A stretch of 64,000 bases of DNA, taken from Chamaecrista fasciculata. Its lineage: Eukaryota; Streptophyta; Magnoliopsida; Fabales; Fabaceae. The stretch's first letter is position 1. Each line of letters begins with the position of its first letter. The notes below the pieces were generated by a model. The model saw only the letters and a list, made by a program, of their open reading frames with translations. It was not told where the DNA came from and did no database searches. Made by a program: the position numbers and the translations under genes. Positions 10,128 through 23,900 of this stretch are shown here, in pieces. Location of the stretch: NCBI GenBank assembly GCA_003254925.1, contig QANZ01026347.1, forward strand, positions 71,624 through 135,623, read 5' to 3'.

Positions 10128-13100
10128 TTACATGTACTGAGCCAACCATTGCTTACACATATCAAGCACAGGTAGTGCATTGGCATGCAGTGCCTGCAAG
10201 AACAATGACATGTGGGTAAGATGAATTGATACTTCGTCAAAACTTGCCTTTATGGGCAAAGACTGGGGAGAGTGAACACAAGGCGAACTAAAATTTGTAA
10301 GGGCATTGTAGGTTCTAGATTTATATATAAGAACCAAAGCTGGGCAACAAGGTCAGAAGTTCAATATTCTATTTGACACAAACACCCCTCAAATGGTGTG
10401 AAGCCTGCCTTGACATAGCACTGTTAAATTCCAGTTCAAGAATTGTACGCACCAGTGGTGAACTTAAAATCATGTGCTTGAATAATACTTGGAAAGTTCG
10501 AAAGGTAGGATTCCACAAGTTTAGGCTAAAATGGGAAGAGGAAGTTAACCTGATGAGCTACATATTGAACATCAGCCACACTTCCACTCCGAGAGGCAAT
10601 TTGAAACGCACTTTTTAAACGCCCACAAACCACACAAGCAAGAACCTTCCTGTATGGCCAAATAAAATAATCATTTAGCATGACTCCCGACTTACTAAAG
10701 CGGGTAAATAAGAGGAAGACACGTGTCATTTTTTATTGACATATGTAACAATGGATTGTACCATCCGTATAAGGCCCTTCTGAGACAATGGTAAGAATAA
10801 TATCAAAACATTTAAATCCTACAATGAGCTCATTTTTTTTTGGTGCAACACTGCTAATGAAGTCAAAATAAAAGGGTGAAAATATTCAACTAAAAATAAA
10901 AATCCCAATAATAACATAACACAAAGCACATAAAGGAGAGTAGCACAACATATAAAGCCCTCACCTGTGGCTGCTAGTTAACATGTCTATGAGACGATCT
11001 GGGCGTTCTTTGTGCTTATTAGCATATACATTTATCGCAGCACCCAAGACCTATACCATTGGAAAAACCCACAAATCACTTGAAATTCTTAAACATAAGC
11101 AAACTTGGGTATCACTTAAAGGTAATATTTTTCCCGTGACAGGACCAAACTCAAATTGACAAAAGCTGACATCTTAATTCTCAGTATGCTTTGGCAACAC
11201 AAAGCCCATTTTGTATACATTCTGCATTCTTAATACGATAGTAACGGTGCTTTCACTTCATATATGGTTTAGGGTTCCAGAGTTCAAGCATATGTTTTAG
11301 TTCCTTTGTTTTTAAGAATAGAAAACTGTTTTTAATAAGGGAATCAAACAGGCCCGAAATTTGTTTTCTCTTTTGTTTGGAAAGGATCTCTAGTTCTCTA
11401 TTCTATTTCCATATTAATTCTCTACTCAATATCATACAATCTTAACTTTCAACCTTCTTTTTGTTGCGTTTGTAGAAGAGCAAAAGAAATTTCAATCAGA
11501 TTACCTGGTCCCAATCATCGTCATCTATTGTGCCCTTGATGTTTCTGAAGAATTCTGTCAACTGGCCACCTCTTTTTCTTTCAGCAAGAGATGCAGCAAC
11601 ACCAGCATATATATCAACAGCTGCACGGTACAACAAAATGATTGGGCTGAATATATATCAGTACATTCTAGGTCAGTGGAGCCAAAAAGAACACAGAAGA
11701 GCAAGATTGAAGAAGAAATTATCAAGCTACCAGGAAGAGTGAATTCATAAATCACTTGGAAAGCCAAATCAAAATTCTTCTCAACAAGAACCTCAGCAAT
11801 CTTACACCTTCGCCTGAAAGTCAAAAAATGCCATGAGCCCATGAGCATGTTTAATAAACTAAGGGTACAAACTGCTGATACACTATGCACAACTTAACAT
11901 CTGAAGGAATGATTTACACTCCATAAATAAATCATAATATGATATATGGGGCTAGCTTAGCAGCTGTCAAGGGAAACCCACACACGCCAAGGCGTTTTTT
12001 AATGCATCATGGAAGACTAGTAGATGATGAATATTAATAAAGTTAAGATTAAAAAGTGAAACCAAGTGACAAACCTAAAAGTTTCTGAGTCATTTGGATT
12101 CCCGAAAAGCGAATGTTTCCACTGTGGCCCTTCTGAGTCATTAAAGGATTTAACAACTTCAACCTACAACACATGATCAACACAAAGAATGCTTGAGAAA
12201 GAAACATAGGATGTCATATATATAAATACATGAGGATGAGGACACATTCGAAATTATTTGCTTCAAAAGGAGTGGCAGGCAGGAATTTGAATATCATATA
12301 ACTCACAACACTGATTCAGAGAACTTCATTGCAACACACTATTAAACAGGGTAAAATCTAAAATGACTTATCCAAGTAGTCCAAAACAAAGAAATAACTG
12401 TTCCATGAAAGATTTTATGCCAAGCTCAAGCACATACTTATATGCCATGTCCAACTCAAAATTCCCACAATAGACATATTCACTTTTAAGCAGTCATATT
12501 AGTGTGTTCTTTCAAAAGTATAAGGCAAAAGACCATTTCGTGCCCCTAACGTTTGGGGTCAGTTTCAGTTATGCCCCTAACGTTTGTTTTGTGTTAATTA
12601 TGCCCTCAATGTGAAACGTTGGTGTCAATTATACCCTAACCTCAATTTCTTTTGGGCCAAAGTCCTATTTTGGTCCCTCAAGTTTGCTCAAAATTCCGTT
12701 TTGGTCCCTCAAGTCTCCGGCGAGATACCCGACGGCCCCGACGACTATGAAAACTCCTAATCCAAGGTTTTTTGACCTTCTGAGTTCAATGGCAGCCTTC
12801 ATTTTGCGAACAAATGACTGGAAATACGATTTTCGGCGATTGTGTAATTTTTCAGTGACTATGTATTTTTCGGCGGCTTTACAGTCATTTTTTCGCAAAA
12901 TGGAGGCTGTCATTGAACTCAGGAGGTCAAAAAACTTTGAATTAGGAGTTTTCGTAGTTGTCGGGGCCGTCGTGTATCTCGCCGGAAAATTCACCAAAGA
13001 CTTGAGGGTCCAAAACGAAACTTTGAGCAAACTTGAGGGACCAAAATAGGACTTTGGCCTAAAAAAAATTGAAGTTAGGGTATAATTGACACCAACGTTT

Positions 13101-16100
13101 CACATTGGGGGCATAACTGACACAAAACAAACGTTAGGGGCATAACTGAAACTGGCCTCAAACGTTAGGGGCACGAAAGGGTCTTTTGCCAAAGTATAAA
13201 GTAGTGTCCATTAAGTCATAATACTCCAAAACTTCCTTCTGAATCTTGTTCTCAGAAAATTAGTTATTAGATCACTATATTTTGGCATACTTGGTGTATC
13301 GAATTACCTGGATTGATACCCGAGCAGAAAATTTGATGAGGCCTTCCTCAGAAAGCTTCTCAGAGGCACTCTTCCCTCTGAGACCTTTTGTAACTAGCTT
13401 GGTCAAGTCACCACCTTTGTGTCTAGCCGACAGACCTTCATCAAAATGCATCTGCATCAATAAGCAAAAGAAAAAAAATGATTATCAAAGAATTGGATAG
13501 GCGAAACAAGCTTATGAGGTTATAACAAATGAAATTGTAGCATAGGTGATAATATAGGCAAGTAATCCATTATTTTGCTGTTGTGTTGAGTTTTACTAAC
13601 TGATATACACTGCCTTGAAAGCTAAAAGAATGGACTTGATAAGAAGTTTTACTTGAGAGGTGTAAACTCATCATTAGCAGTTTTATCTATATTTTTCTTT
13701 TAGAAGAATTTACAACTAACTGGAGGATAAGATATCCTCAGATCAGAAAATAGAAGAAAGGCTCAAAACAAAATAAAAGAAACCCTAGAAAACTTATTAG
13801 TGCAAAATAGCTCTCCAATCTCTTTGTATGTCAGATGAAGTGATTCGCTTAAGAACTATGTGTTGAGATCTCTTGAATTACAGGGTTTTAGAAAGTTGGC
13901 TATTGATTGCCTATCAGTGGCACACCCCTAAAATATAAGAAGCCAGTTAAGCCACTGTAATATCTGACATCTAACCAATGTAAAGCCACGGCGCCATGGA
14001 AGGTAATGTAGTGCATTGCCATTTTCATTAAATGTTACAATTACGGGAGTTTACACTAGTTCTCTGACCTATAATATAAGTCAATAAGAAATTAAATTGA
14101 TTTTCAGTTCTTTATACTCTGAGAATCTTAAGGGAGTCTCAATAGTGTGCTCCCCAAAGTTCCGTTGCCAGTTCTCCCTTCTTGTAGAGTTATGGGCATA
14201 CCTTAGCATGTTCCAAATGTTTAATAGCTTCCTCTTGTGAAGAAGAATTCACAAATAACTGAATACAGCATAGACCAGCAGCAACATGGTCCTTCTTAAT
14301 AACCTGTATATTGCACAACATTAGAAAACATCACTAGCTATCCAAATCATTGAATATTTGTAGATTAAGTTCGAGGATTAAAGAAGCATGTACAGAAACA
14401 TCAATCGTAAAAATTCTATGGTGTCTTCAGATTTAATTTAAAACATGAAATATTGAAATGTCAGGGATTACCTGAAACCTGTATAAATAGTTAAAATGCT
14501 TATGAGTTTCACAAAAGAGGCAAATACGGCCAAGGGCTGTTGAGGTATACTGATCCACCACAACATCTTGTGGTTTAGTTGATGACATTCTTGTTGAAAT
14601 GACTTCCTCTAAAATAGGCATAGCACCATAACCAATGCACAAGTCACAGAGATCATCAATCGTCCCATAATCAGTGGCTAAAGGATCTGGTCTTTGAGGA
14701 GATGAAGAAGTAACTCCACTGACGATTGATGGCTGTGGTGGCGGAGGAACAGCATCGGGAGGAAAGAACAAGCAGCAAGCATCATGGTAATGACCATGCC
14801 TAAACATAAATCCAAGCAAATTCTGACGTGCATACTGCAATGTTAAAAAATCACAAATAAGAAAATGACAAGTGCGCACATTCTTGATGGTAGACTTGAC
14901 ATAAATGCCCCAAGAGAATGCATGTGATAGAACCTAGGAGGAGATTAAGGAAAGAGACTCTAGAGGGAGATCTCCATTCTTGAGAGGGAGAGAGAAAGAG
15001 AATCAGATAGAGAGAGATAGAGGGATAAGACAATTTCTGAATAATTCTTATGTCATAACTGTCCATTACATTTCCTACAAGACATATATATAGACTTCTG
15101 TAACTACCCCAATATAACTACCTTGTAATAATACGTTAATAAAATAACAGTAACCACCCTTTATAATAATACATAAAACACTAATTATTAATTATAACTA
15201 ACACCAGAGAGTGGGTTGCTAACAGCATGGTTTACATTCAAGTATAATAATTATATCAATCAAACAAAATGATGTAAACCATGAATGGCATTCAAGTATA
15301 GTAATTAATTACAGATGAGAGTGAGTTATGATCACCTCTTGTAGGTAATTAACACACTCAGTGTACCGGGAATTATCCAGGTTGCTCCGAGGACCATCTT
15401 CAAAGTCTGGACTATAAATAGAACTATTTGTAGACTCCTGAAATCGTCTTGATCTCTCAGAACGTGGGAATGTTGATGGCATATACAAGATATTGAGATA
15501 TGAATCAGCCGAAAGAGAATCATCCAAGATTGTTGGAGCACTTTTAGCTAAATGTTCATACCTGCAGCAGAACTAGCGTTAGTTAGATTTTATTTCTGTG
15601 GAGAGACCAACATCCACAGATGACTTCTCCACATCTCTTCTGCTTATTTCGTGGTCTGCTTCCTTCGTTAGATATCAAAGGAGAAGTTGAAAACAACAAT
15701 TTCAGAACTTCACCAGTGGACCAGCTCAGAAGAGCTCAGAAATCCCTCGTAATTGACAATAGAAATCACCCAAAATAAATTATGCAAGGACACCCTTAGA
15801 TAGCCCAAGAAACATCTCTTTTTGAACAGTCCTTTACCTTAAGTCATAGATTTTAAAAGTCACAACATTTACAAATTACTACAACACAAAAAAGCAACTT
15901 TGAAAAGCCTCATTTTAGAAAGATGACATTCAATTCAAAAGAACCAGCAATGCAAGTGAACTATTAGAACATTAATCTTCACTGGTTTTAGACTTTTGAA
16001 ACATAACTGGTTCATCTTTTAAACAAAGAATTACTGTAGAGTTATAACAAAGTACCACTGTGATAAATGCATGGGATCTTACATTGAACGAACAGATGAA

Positions 16101-19100
16101 ACATCAACTGGTGGACCACCTTCAATAGTGTTTATGATCTCCAAAATTACAGGTCCAGGATCACCCTTATATAATTGAAGAGCTTGCCTGAAAGAAAGAA
16201 AGAAAAACAAAAGAATTGATTTGGGACCACACTCATGTCTTTCTACACAAAATATGCTTAAAAACTTCAATAAGTGACTGAGGCCCTGAACTAAAATGTA
16301 TAAACAATTTCGTGAAAAGAGAAACTTCACTTACTTAAACTTCACACGAGCTTGCCCGTAGTGCTCCATACGAATTAATGCATGTCCCCAAGCATTCCAT
16401 ACCGGAAAGACATCAATCTATAAGAAGCCAATGTTAATAACTGAAACTTAAGGGTTCCAATAGTTAGAAGACTGCCAGGTAAATTATCTACCTTACACTT
16501 TTTGCTTGTATACACAGCCATGCTATACCTCTCTTCCACAATCAACCTGTCACGAAGACGGGCAGATGACTCTCCATCAGCAATGTCATCGAGAGAAGCA
16601 GCAATTCCTGATCCCAAAAGACTTTGAAGCAGCTCTGCACGACCCAGCCAAGTATCTGTTTGTGACAAAAGTTCAGATAGCTCATCTGTGGATTGGCTAC
16701 CCACGCTAGAGCTACCAGCATCAGATGATGTGTCATCAGTATCCCTACTTCTTTCGTAAATACTTGGCAATTCAACTCCCCCTGTGAGCTTTCTCAGCAG
16801 AGATTTGGCAAAAAACAAGCCCTGTAATTGCAACAAAAGAATCACTGCATTTTTTCCCTTACAAGCTGTTGTGAATATTTGTATTAATTAGGATATCAAT
16901 TAGGAATTGATTGGATAGCAATTAGGGATTGATTGTAGCTGAATATTTATTCTCATTTATCTTGTTTCCTAGAATAGATTGAAAACTCTTGTATAAATAC
17001 CCTATCAGTTTTATGAATAAAACAACACAATTTCTCTCACTTATCACAAGCTAAATGCTTATGATGGCTATTACAGATGGTGCCATCATCTTATGAATGT
17101 CAAGCAGATAATTACATTTCCTAAACGACAATTAACATTTGACAGAACATGAAGAATATATTACTTTGTTCTCAATCCCATGAACTACCTGCACAAATGT
17201 TTCTGTGGCATGATATGCACGCCCAATAGTTTCCATGGAAGCATTGTCAGGCAACTGCTGGGAGCTCAAGACATTCCTCATCTGATTGACGCACAAATCT
17301 AAGGCAATTTTAGCAGAAACTGATTCATCAGAACATAGAGAAAGCAGTGCCTGCAAAGAGAAGATCCAAACATTTAGACGAAACAAAATAATAATAATAC
17401 AGTAAATAATACAATATTTTTTGGGAGTTTCAAACACTAAGCATATTCAACATTTTGCTACTACCAAATGGTTTGTAATTGCTGTGACTTACACTCATCA
17501 TAGTCATAGCTTATAAGTGCAGATGTGTCATGATGCTATAGAACAACCACCCTAAATTCTCAACATAATATCCTACCATGGTACAGGTTTTCGACATGAT
17601 AAATTCACAGGCATACCTTGAACAATGTAATATCTGGTGCACTTTCATACCGGTGAGAAGAACGGATGCTTTCATCTTTTATTGGGTCACCTGTAAGCGT
17701 CCACTCCTCAGCAATCGAAACAGAAGGAAGCCGTTCTTGCCCATCTGTAGAAAATGATGAGATACGTTCTTCTTGAATACCAGTCATTGCCTCCCAAGTG
17801 ACTCTATCAGATGGTGACAATCCAGAACTTTTTCTTTTCCTATAAACATCTTTTGGAGCATTTTTTTCAACAGTATTTCTTGGAGCCCATGAAAAAGCTC
17901 TCCGAGCCTCTTTTTGTAAGTTATTAAGACTGCTTGTAAAAGACATTTTTGGAGTGACACCCGGTCTTGTTTTCTGCTTTGGCCTAGATCCTAAAACAGA
18001 TATTCGATGTTCTCTGGGAGGCGAGGTAATACTGACAGCAATGGCCTTAGTTGCATATGCAGTGATTACATTGTTATCTCGTAAAGAAGGGAATTCCTTA
18101 AGTATCTACAGAGATAAAGCCAAATATATTATTATGTTTGATAATTAAACCTTGGAAAAAAATTTAGAAAATCATAATGATAAACAAAAACCTTGTACAA
18201 AGGCTTGACAAATTAAACTTCTGAAAAAACGCATAAATGAAGAAACAGAACTAATGAAGGCATCTAAAATCTAATCATGTCCAAGTGACAAAAAACCATA
18301 CCAAAGCAGCAGATTGCAATTGTTTCCTCATTAACAGCACTTCCAAAATCAGATGAGGATACTCATGCAGGGAAGAACATCTTTGCTGCCATGGCACTGG
18401 CAAGACAGCAAGAACACGGAGTCCTAAAGCCCATGAATTGAGCCGGGAAATCTCAATATCAGACAGCTTTCCTTCTCTCCGCTTCAGGAAAAAGTGAACC
18501 TTCAAATAATGTGGAGAAATTATCATTGAGATGGAGATGGAGTTTTACAAATCTATATGGAACTTAAAGCTATTGATAATATTATCTGAGGGCAAAGATG
18601 CAGATAAAATGCTTGATTACAAGAAGTTGCTTAGACCGTAGATTAGGTAATAGCTGCATTGCACCCATAGCAACTGGCAAAGCATCATCAGTGTCACGTA
18701 ATGAAGAAAGAAACCGTGAAGCTTCAGCTGGTCCTCCACCATTAAGAGGGTCTGCAGTTAGAAGCTTCACAAGCTGCCGCCCCTTCAACTCTCTCCTTAA
18801 ATCAATTGACAATCTTGCACTTTCTGCCACTTCTAATGCAGCAGAAACAGCTCCTTTTCCAGCTAACCTAAGTGCTAGTCCCTCAGGATCTTCCTTGCAA
18901 TCAGCTTCAACCTGTAAAAGATGAAAAAAATAAATTCTTTCAAACCACAATAATAATCTATATATCATTTACTAGCAGTTTCAACTGAAACCTGGAAGAA
19001 AAAAATCAGATTTTTCTGTTAGTTGGAAAAGAAAAAAAAAGTTACATAATAAGGTAAGACAGGCATTGACTTTATGCATTACATAATAGTTCAAAAAAGA

Positions 19101-20922
19101 TAATACTACCTCTTGCCAGCTTGTATAGTGATCATCTGCACTTAATATGTGACTATACCTCTGCAAAGCTTGTTTCACTTGCAAAACCTAAGCATTCCAA
19201 AGAATGATGTCAATTAAGACAAAAAATAGATGACACCACCAGTGTTGAAGCAACTAAGAAATAGCATTGGACCATGGTTAAAATATTGTGAAAAGTGATA
19301 ACAACACATAATATATATAAAAAATAATAATAGCCAACTAGAGAAGTTCAGCACCTTATTTCTAATTGGATCACCCAGAGGCAGATGGCAGCTGCACATT
19401 GTGAGAACATCCAAAGCAGCATCTAATTCCCAGCTGTGCACATACCTAAAGAAAATTTCCAAAATTTGAGGATGACAAAATAGGTTGAGTCAAACTACAA
19501 ATATATGATTCAATAATGATAAGTACTAGAACCACCCTACAAATGAAGAGACACCATAAGAAAGAGATGAAATTACGGAAGTCACAAAACTCTGCATCAT
19601 ATATATAAAAATATGCATTTTCCTATGGTCACAAAAAAGACATGAGTAACACCTTAGGGCAAGTCTAGCTGCCAGCTGTTTGTCCTTCAACCTTAGGCAA
19701 TACTGCCAACTATTGCTCCACATATTATGTCCTCCATATCCTTGCCGTTGTGCAGACATTGATTGGTTGTCCTCTGCAGATTCAATGAGTAGCTGAAGAA
19801 GCCGATCAGAAGCTCCATTACGTAGAAAGCGGTCTGAAAGTGCAAGAGCATCCATTAGCTTTCCTTCCTCAATTAGCCTGTAAGAGAGGGGAAAAAATAC
19901 CCTGTAAACTATACATTGCTAGAGAAAGACAACTAAAATACAGGATGAACAGGAAAATGAACTTTAATACCGTTCAACTGTCTTCTCATATGGTTCTTCA
20001 TTATCCCAATCGAAAGAAAGGAAAACAGCAGTGTCAAGTTGAGCAGCTTCAGCTTTAGAGGGGTCATGCCAAGGGTCTGCAGCTTCAACCCCATGGTTAC
20101 TTATGTCTGCCAAGGCTACCGGTAGGGTATTGCTACCAGCAATCTCATCAACTTCTGACTCTGTGTCACTGTCGTGCTCTCGGATTCTCTTAACAGAAGT
20201 TCTTGATTCAGGTCCTAGGTTTCCTTCATCAGCTGTTTGATTAGAGGTTACAGCAACTTCTGAAACTCTATGGCGGTTAGTTTGCATTTGTATCCATCTG
20301 TTTAAAGTTGGGAACCTGTACATCAAAAGAGGAAATAAATCTATATCTAATAATTCTAACAGATAGCATGCAAACTTGTGTCTAAGTTTTTACTAGATAA
20401 AAGAAGTGTGTGAGGAAATGAAGAGAATTATGAACAGGGAAAATGAAGTAACTAAAAAAACTAATAGGAAAGAAAATACTTTCAAAGCCTTGACAAAAGG
20501 GAGACTTGTGTCCAACATTTACAACAGGGTAAAGGTTGTTTAGCTTCAAATACAGCAATGTGGACTTTACATACTGTATAACTAAAACAAAGAGAGAGAT
20601 AAACTGATACTTCTTCTGTTTAGATGAAAAGGGAAAAAATAATACTATTATAACAAAAAAAAAAGCAGTAAAATGTAGTGAACAAAAGAAAAAGGCATTA
20701 GCTCAAGAGAGCTCTCCAATCCCTTCAAGAGATCCATAAGAGGAACTCCCCTCACCAAAGAGTCCAAAAAGGATGGGCAAAATATGTTTAGAAAAAGCTG
20801 CTGCTTAGAGAAATTCCAATAAAAGAAAGTTCCGTACTTCTTTAGCCTGAACTGTTAGTTTAAAAAATCAACTACTTTAATTATTGAAGTAAAAAGCAAT
20901 GCATAAGAAATATATACTGATC

Positions 20923-20973
<51 letters not shown>

Positions 20974-23900
20974 AAGCCAGAAGCACATACATAATCAAGT
21001 ATCTAAAACAATATCAAGTATAATAGTTGTCTGATTAATTGTAATATTTTAAACAGACTTGTATATTTCAAAGTACATATACACAAGATAGTTTAAAGAG
21101 CAACAAGCCATGCAGACAGATTAGGGGATGGTACCTCTCAGATTGATCAAGAGCAAACTCATAAAACAGCTGGTCAGCATCAGGAGCTTGCAGTAATCCA
21201 TCATTTAAGGAGCTTGAAATTGAAGAATCACTGCCACTGTACAGTATACTACTTCCAAATACACAAGCTAAGACAGCCCTCACAGGGGATATTTTTGCCA
21301 AATGTTTCACGACATCCAATTGTAGAGGATATAAAGGAACTCCAGGCGTTGCTGAAGAGCGGGAGTAGCAGTTAGGCTTCGCATCTTTTGAACTGGGAGA
21401 TAGGACTTTATTGTCAGAACCACTCTTAGAAAAGGTAGGAACGACTGGAATGCATGCCCACCCTTGTCCAGATCGTGGAGGATAAACTGGAGGCACACAT
21501 GCAGAAATCACCTCGTGTACAAAATCAGCACACATAATTTCAGCTACCTTAACAGCTGCATCAGTACTACCTCTTTCAAAAACCAGACGAGTCAAAAGCT
21601 GCAAAGAACAGTAAAAATACCCATAAACAATCATTAAACAGTAACATATGTTTACTATATAAAGCATCAAATTTGTTTACAAATTCCAAACCATAAAAAG
21701 ATAGAGAACTACTACACATGCATAGAACTTTTATTTCAAAGGATGATAAGCGTTGCTAGATGTACATCAATCTGTTCCTGTGGTTGGCTAGAGTTAGTTA
21801 CAAATTATTATTATCACAATTGTGATTTCAACGTATTGCAATAAAAAACTAAATAATTCTACAGAAACATTTGCATAATTTTGATCATAAAAATACCAAA
21901 AAGAAAAAAAAAATCTTTTCGATCACAAAATTAGGTATTGAAAAATAAATTGGGAAGAAATCAGCCACCAAGTGCATAAGATACTCGTTATCATGAAAAG
22001 CTCCATGTCTAAACTAAGCAATACCAAACAAATTCCAATATTTTGAGAAGCTTACATCCTTTGGCCACTCATACACAACAGTGAAAAAGTTGAAATCATG
22101 TGTGGTATCAGTCCCATCAACTATGTCACCAATTGCAGCTACATGAAGAATGAACTGTGACAAATATGTAACGGACTTGGCAATCAAGGGACCAAATATT
22201 CTCTTCTCAGAATCTTTTATATCATAACCAACAGACTGCATGCTAGTTTCCCCCGCAGTTGAACTTGAAGTTATTTGCTTAACAACTCTTAACCCAAGGC
22301 CAAGCACAATATCCTTGTCATTGTTGGAAATGACAATCCGATCAGCATACAGTCTTTCCCCTCTAGAAGTACTTGATTCAGTTTCTTCATCAGCAACAGC
22401 TCTAGCAAGGTTATGAAGCTTACCTACAATGCCACAGTATAAAGCCACATTGACGTCACAGAAGTAGTACTCAGAGGGTAAAGACTCCCCTCCCTATAAA
22501 CCCCCCACCAACAACCCCCCGCCCCTAAAATAACAAAAAAAGTTTGCACACAAAAACACCAAACTACAAGCCCAAATAAGAAGTACCACTAAGAAACTGG
22601 CGCTTGCCCCTATGAGCATCTTCAATCATCTGATGTAGAAGAGCAAGAGCACGTTCCCTCTGTTCTTGTCTTTGGGACTCCTTCACTGAAGCGATGATAA
22701 TTTCCCCGGACAGGATTGCCTGAAGCGCTGGAGGGTTGTCCTAAAGGAGCAATAGGTCACAAAACAGTATGATCAACAGATCATAATTTTAGCAGTGTTA
22801 ATATTCACTCTAATAATTTGACAAAAATATATTATATATCTGAAAATTTTGGTACAGTTTTGATTGAGAAAACAAAAGAAAAATCAGAATAAAAACAATG
22901 TTAAAAAAAAAAACCCACTGGGCTTATTTTGTACTATATGTAGTGCTCTCAAGCATATTAATGCTTGATTTTTCAAGGAGAAATGTTACCAGTAAAAGAA
23001 ATTATGTTCCGCTAGAGGCATACAGGATTCCTTACAACAACACTTAAAAATATGAAGCCCACACCTGCTCCAATAATTCATGCAGACGTTTAAGAAGACG
23101 CCGTGAAACAGAGATGACTCCTACTTCAAGGATCTGATCCCAATAAGTAGAACCCATTTTCGGAGATCCTCCAGGGTATATCTCAGATAACATAATCTGG
23201 GCCTGCATATAATCCAGTTCTAGTCAACCATGCCCAAAGCTGGTAATAGTACAGAAGGTATGAAACAAGACTATGATTTACACAGCGCAAGCATGAAGAG
23301 TAGTAAAAATATTCTACAACAGTCAACAAGTAAACAAAATTTAACCAGCCTATTCATTCTTAAATAACTTTGACAAAATCATGTCCATTGTTATGTGAGT
23401 ATCATAGCCATCAGTTCGTGGTTAATTTCATTTTTTTCTCTTCTAGTTAGGATAAAATGAGTCAGATTTATTACTGGCTAGGATTGTTTTTGGGCCTCTC
23501 GTTGGTGCTCAACCCTTAGTCTCTTTAAGAAAGTCTCCAGAATATATGCAAAGGGATTAGAAGACTTCATCAGTCTGATGAGTTTCCTTCTTCTTCCGGC
23601 TGTGTTTTGCCATTATGTCTTTGAAAAGGAAAGCACCTTATTTTGTATTGTATAATCATTCTCCTTAACTAATATTTCTTTGATTACCAAAAAAAATAAA
23701 AAAAATACAAAAAAATTAAAGAATAAACTCATGTGATTGTCTATTAAATCTATAAAAGGAAGTGATAGTATCACCTGATTCAGAAGTTGCTGCGACATCT
23801 TTGCAGACCTTGCAGAAGTTACAGCAACATCAATGCAGAGAAGAATCTATGAAGAAATGCATTTAATCAGAAGCAACCATGTGGGAAGCATACTTTCCCA

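Noticed and set aside
12665-13049. Overlapping ~121-codon open frames on both strands inside the MITE
   Set aside because: They are mirror images forced by the palindrome, lie in an intron, and match only the sister MITE at 39713; not independent genes.
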